Shown here: piece after piece, positions 5,450-5,789 of the stretch | Position numbering within the stretch: position 1 is the stretch's first letter | Layout: each line of letters opens with the position of its first letter | NCBI GenBank assembly: GCA_946612185.1 | Contig: CAMOEP010000166.1 | Span: 1 to 5,789, forward strand | Source of the DNA: an uncultured Ruminococcus sp. | GTDB taxonomy: Bacteria; Bacillota; Clostridia; Oscillospirales; Ruminococcaceae | DNA: 5,789 bases | Direction of reading: 5' to 3' | Translations under genes and position numbers: made by a program | Notes under the pieces: model-generated | Databases searched by the model: none | The model's input: only the letters and a program-made list of their open reading frames with translations | Told to the model about the DNA's origin: nothing

Positions 5450-5788
5450 ATGTCAGTATATCACGAAATATTCGAGGTAATCAAGGAGAGAAAGAAGCAG
5501 TTCGAGGCAGGCAATGCGGCTGAGAATTCCTACACCTGCTACCTTTTCGATAAGGGCGTAGACAAGATCTGCAAGAAGGTAGGCGAGGAAGCTACAGAGA
5601 CAGTTATCGCAGCCAAGAACGGCGACAATGACGAGCTGATGAACGAGATCAACGACCTTCTGTATCACGTTATGGTTCTTTGTGCGAATCAGGGACTTGA
5701 GTGGACAGAGGTTGAGCGTATCCTTGACGAGCGCAACGAGAAGATCGGCAACCTGAAGAAGTTCCATGAGGTTGACAAGAACTCCTGA
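5450..5788 (+). CDS. hisE: Phosphoribosyl-ATP pyrophosphatase
   Basis: HisE removes pyrophosphate from phosphoribosyl-ATP to give phosphoribosyl-AMP, the second step of the pathway and the substrate of HisI. It belongs to the all-helical MazG-like NTP pyrophosphatase superfamily. The 112-residue product begins MSVYHEIFEVIKERK and shows SYTCYLFDKGVDKICKKVGE (27-46). The magnesium-binding acidic pairs are Glu47/Glu50 (EEATET) and Glu66/Asp69 (EINDLLYH), the ExxE and ExxD pattern of the superfamily. It is complete, with TGA at 5786-5788. It follows hisI by one base, so translation is probably coupled. It is likely the last histidine gene in the operon, but the window ends one base after the stop, so neither a terminator nor a following gene can be judged. 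Confidence 0.96.
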   Translation: MSVYHEIFEVIKERKKQFEAGNAAENSYTCYLFDKGVDKICKKVGEEATETVIAAKNGDNDELMNEINDLLYHVMVLCANQGLEWTEVERILDERNEKIGNLKKFHEVDKNS

Positions 5789-5789
5789 C

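Overview
This window is an internal and terminal stretch of a histidine biosynthesis operon, with every gene on the + strand. The organism looks like a Gram-positive Clostridia member, possibly Ruminococcus or another Oscillospiraceae. This is inferred from the gene order hisC-B-H-A-F-I-E, separate hisI and hisE genes, a monofunctional hisB, strong AGGAGG-type ribosome binding sites before most genes, balanced base composition, and accessory families common in Firmicutes. No species-level marker is present.

Layout: the 3' end of hisC (1-262) overlaps hisB (255-845), which overlaps hisH (845-1447) by one base. Next come a three-helix membrane protein of unknown function (1444-1782), hisA (1784-2509), a class I SAM-dependent methyltransferase (2515-3300) and hisF (3313-4068). 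A 117-base spacer (4069-4185) is the only real intergenic gap. It is followed by a two-domain SF0329-like/GNAT acetyltransferase gene (4186-5091), hisI (5101-5448) and hisE (5450-5788). The window ends one base after the hisE stop. No promoter or terminator was found, so transcription most likely starts upstream of hisC and ends beyond the window.

How the genes work together: HisE and HisI carry out the second and third steps of the pathway (PR-ATP to PR-AMP to ProFAR). HisA isomerises ProFAR to PRFAR. HisH and HisF form the glutamine-dependent synthase that makes imidazole glycerol phosphate and AICAR. HisB dehydrates imidazole glycerol phosphate to imidazole acetol phosphate, and HisC transaminates that to histidinol phosphate. 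The window lacks hisG, hisD and a histidinol-phosphate phosphatase.

The most notable feature is that three genes with no known role in histidine synthesis lie in three successive junctions (hisH/hisA, hisA/hisF, hisF/hisI). They are tightly packed and share the ribosome-binding-site style of the operon. The third encodes what look like two normally independent proteins fused in one frame, and it keeps a ribosome binding site and ATG at the domain boundary. The spacer before it can be drawn as two mutually exclusive hairpins around the ribosome binding site. I see no clear evidence of an entirely new system; these are the points worth a second look.
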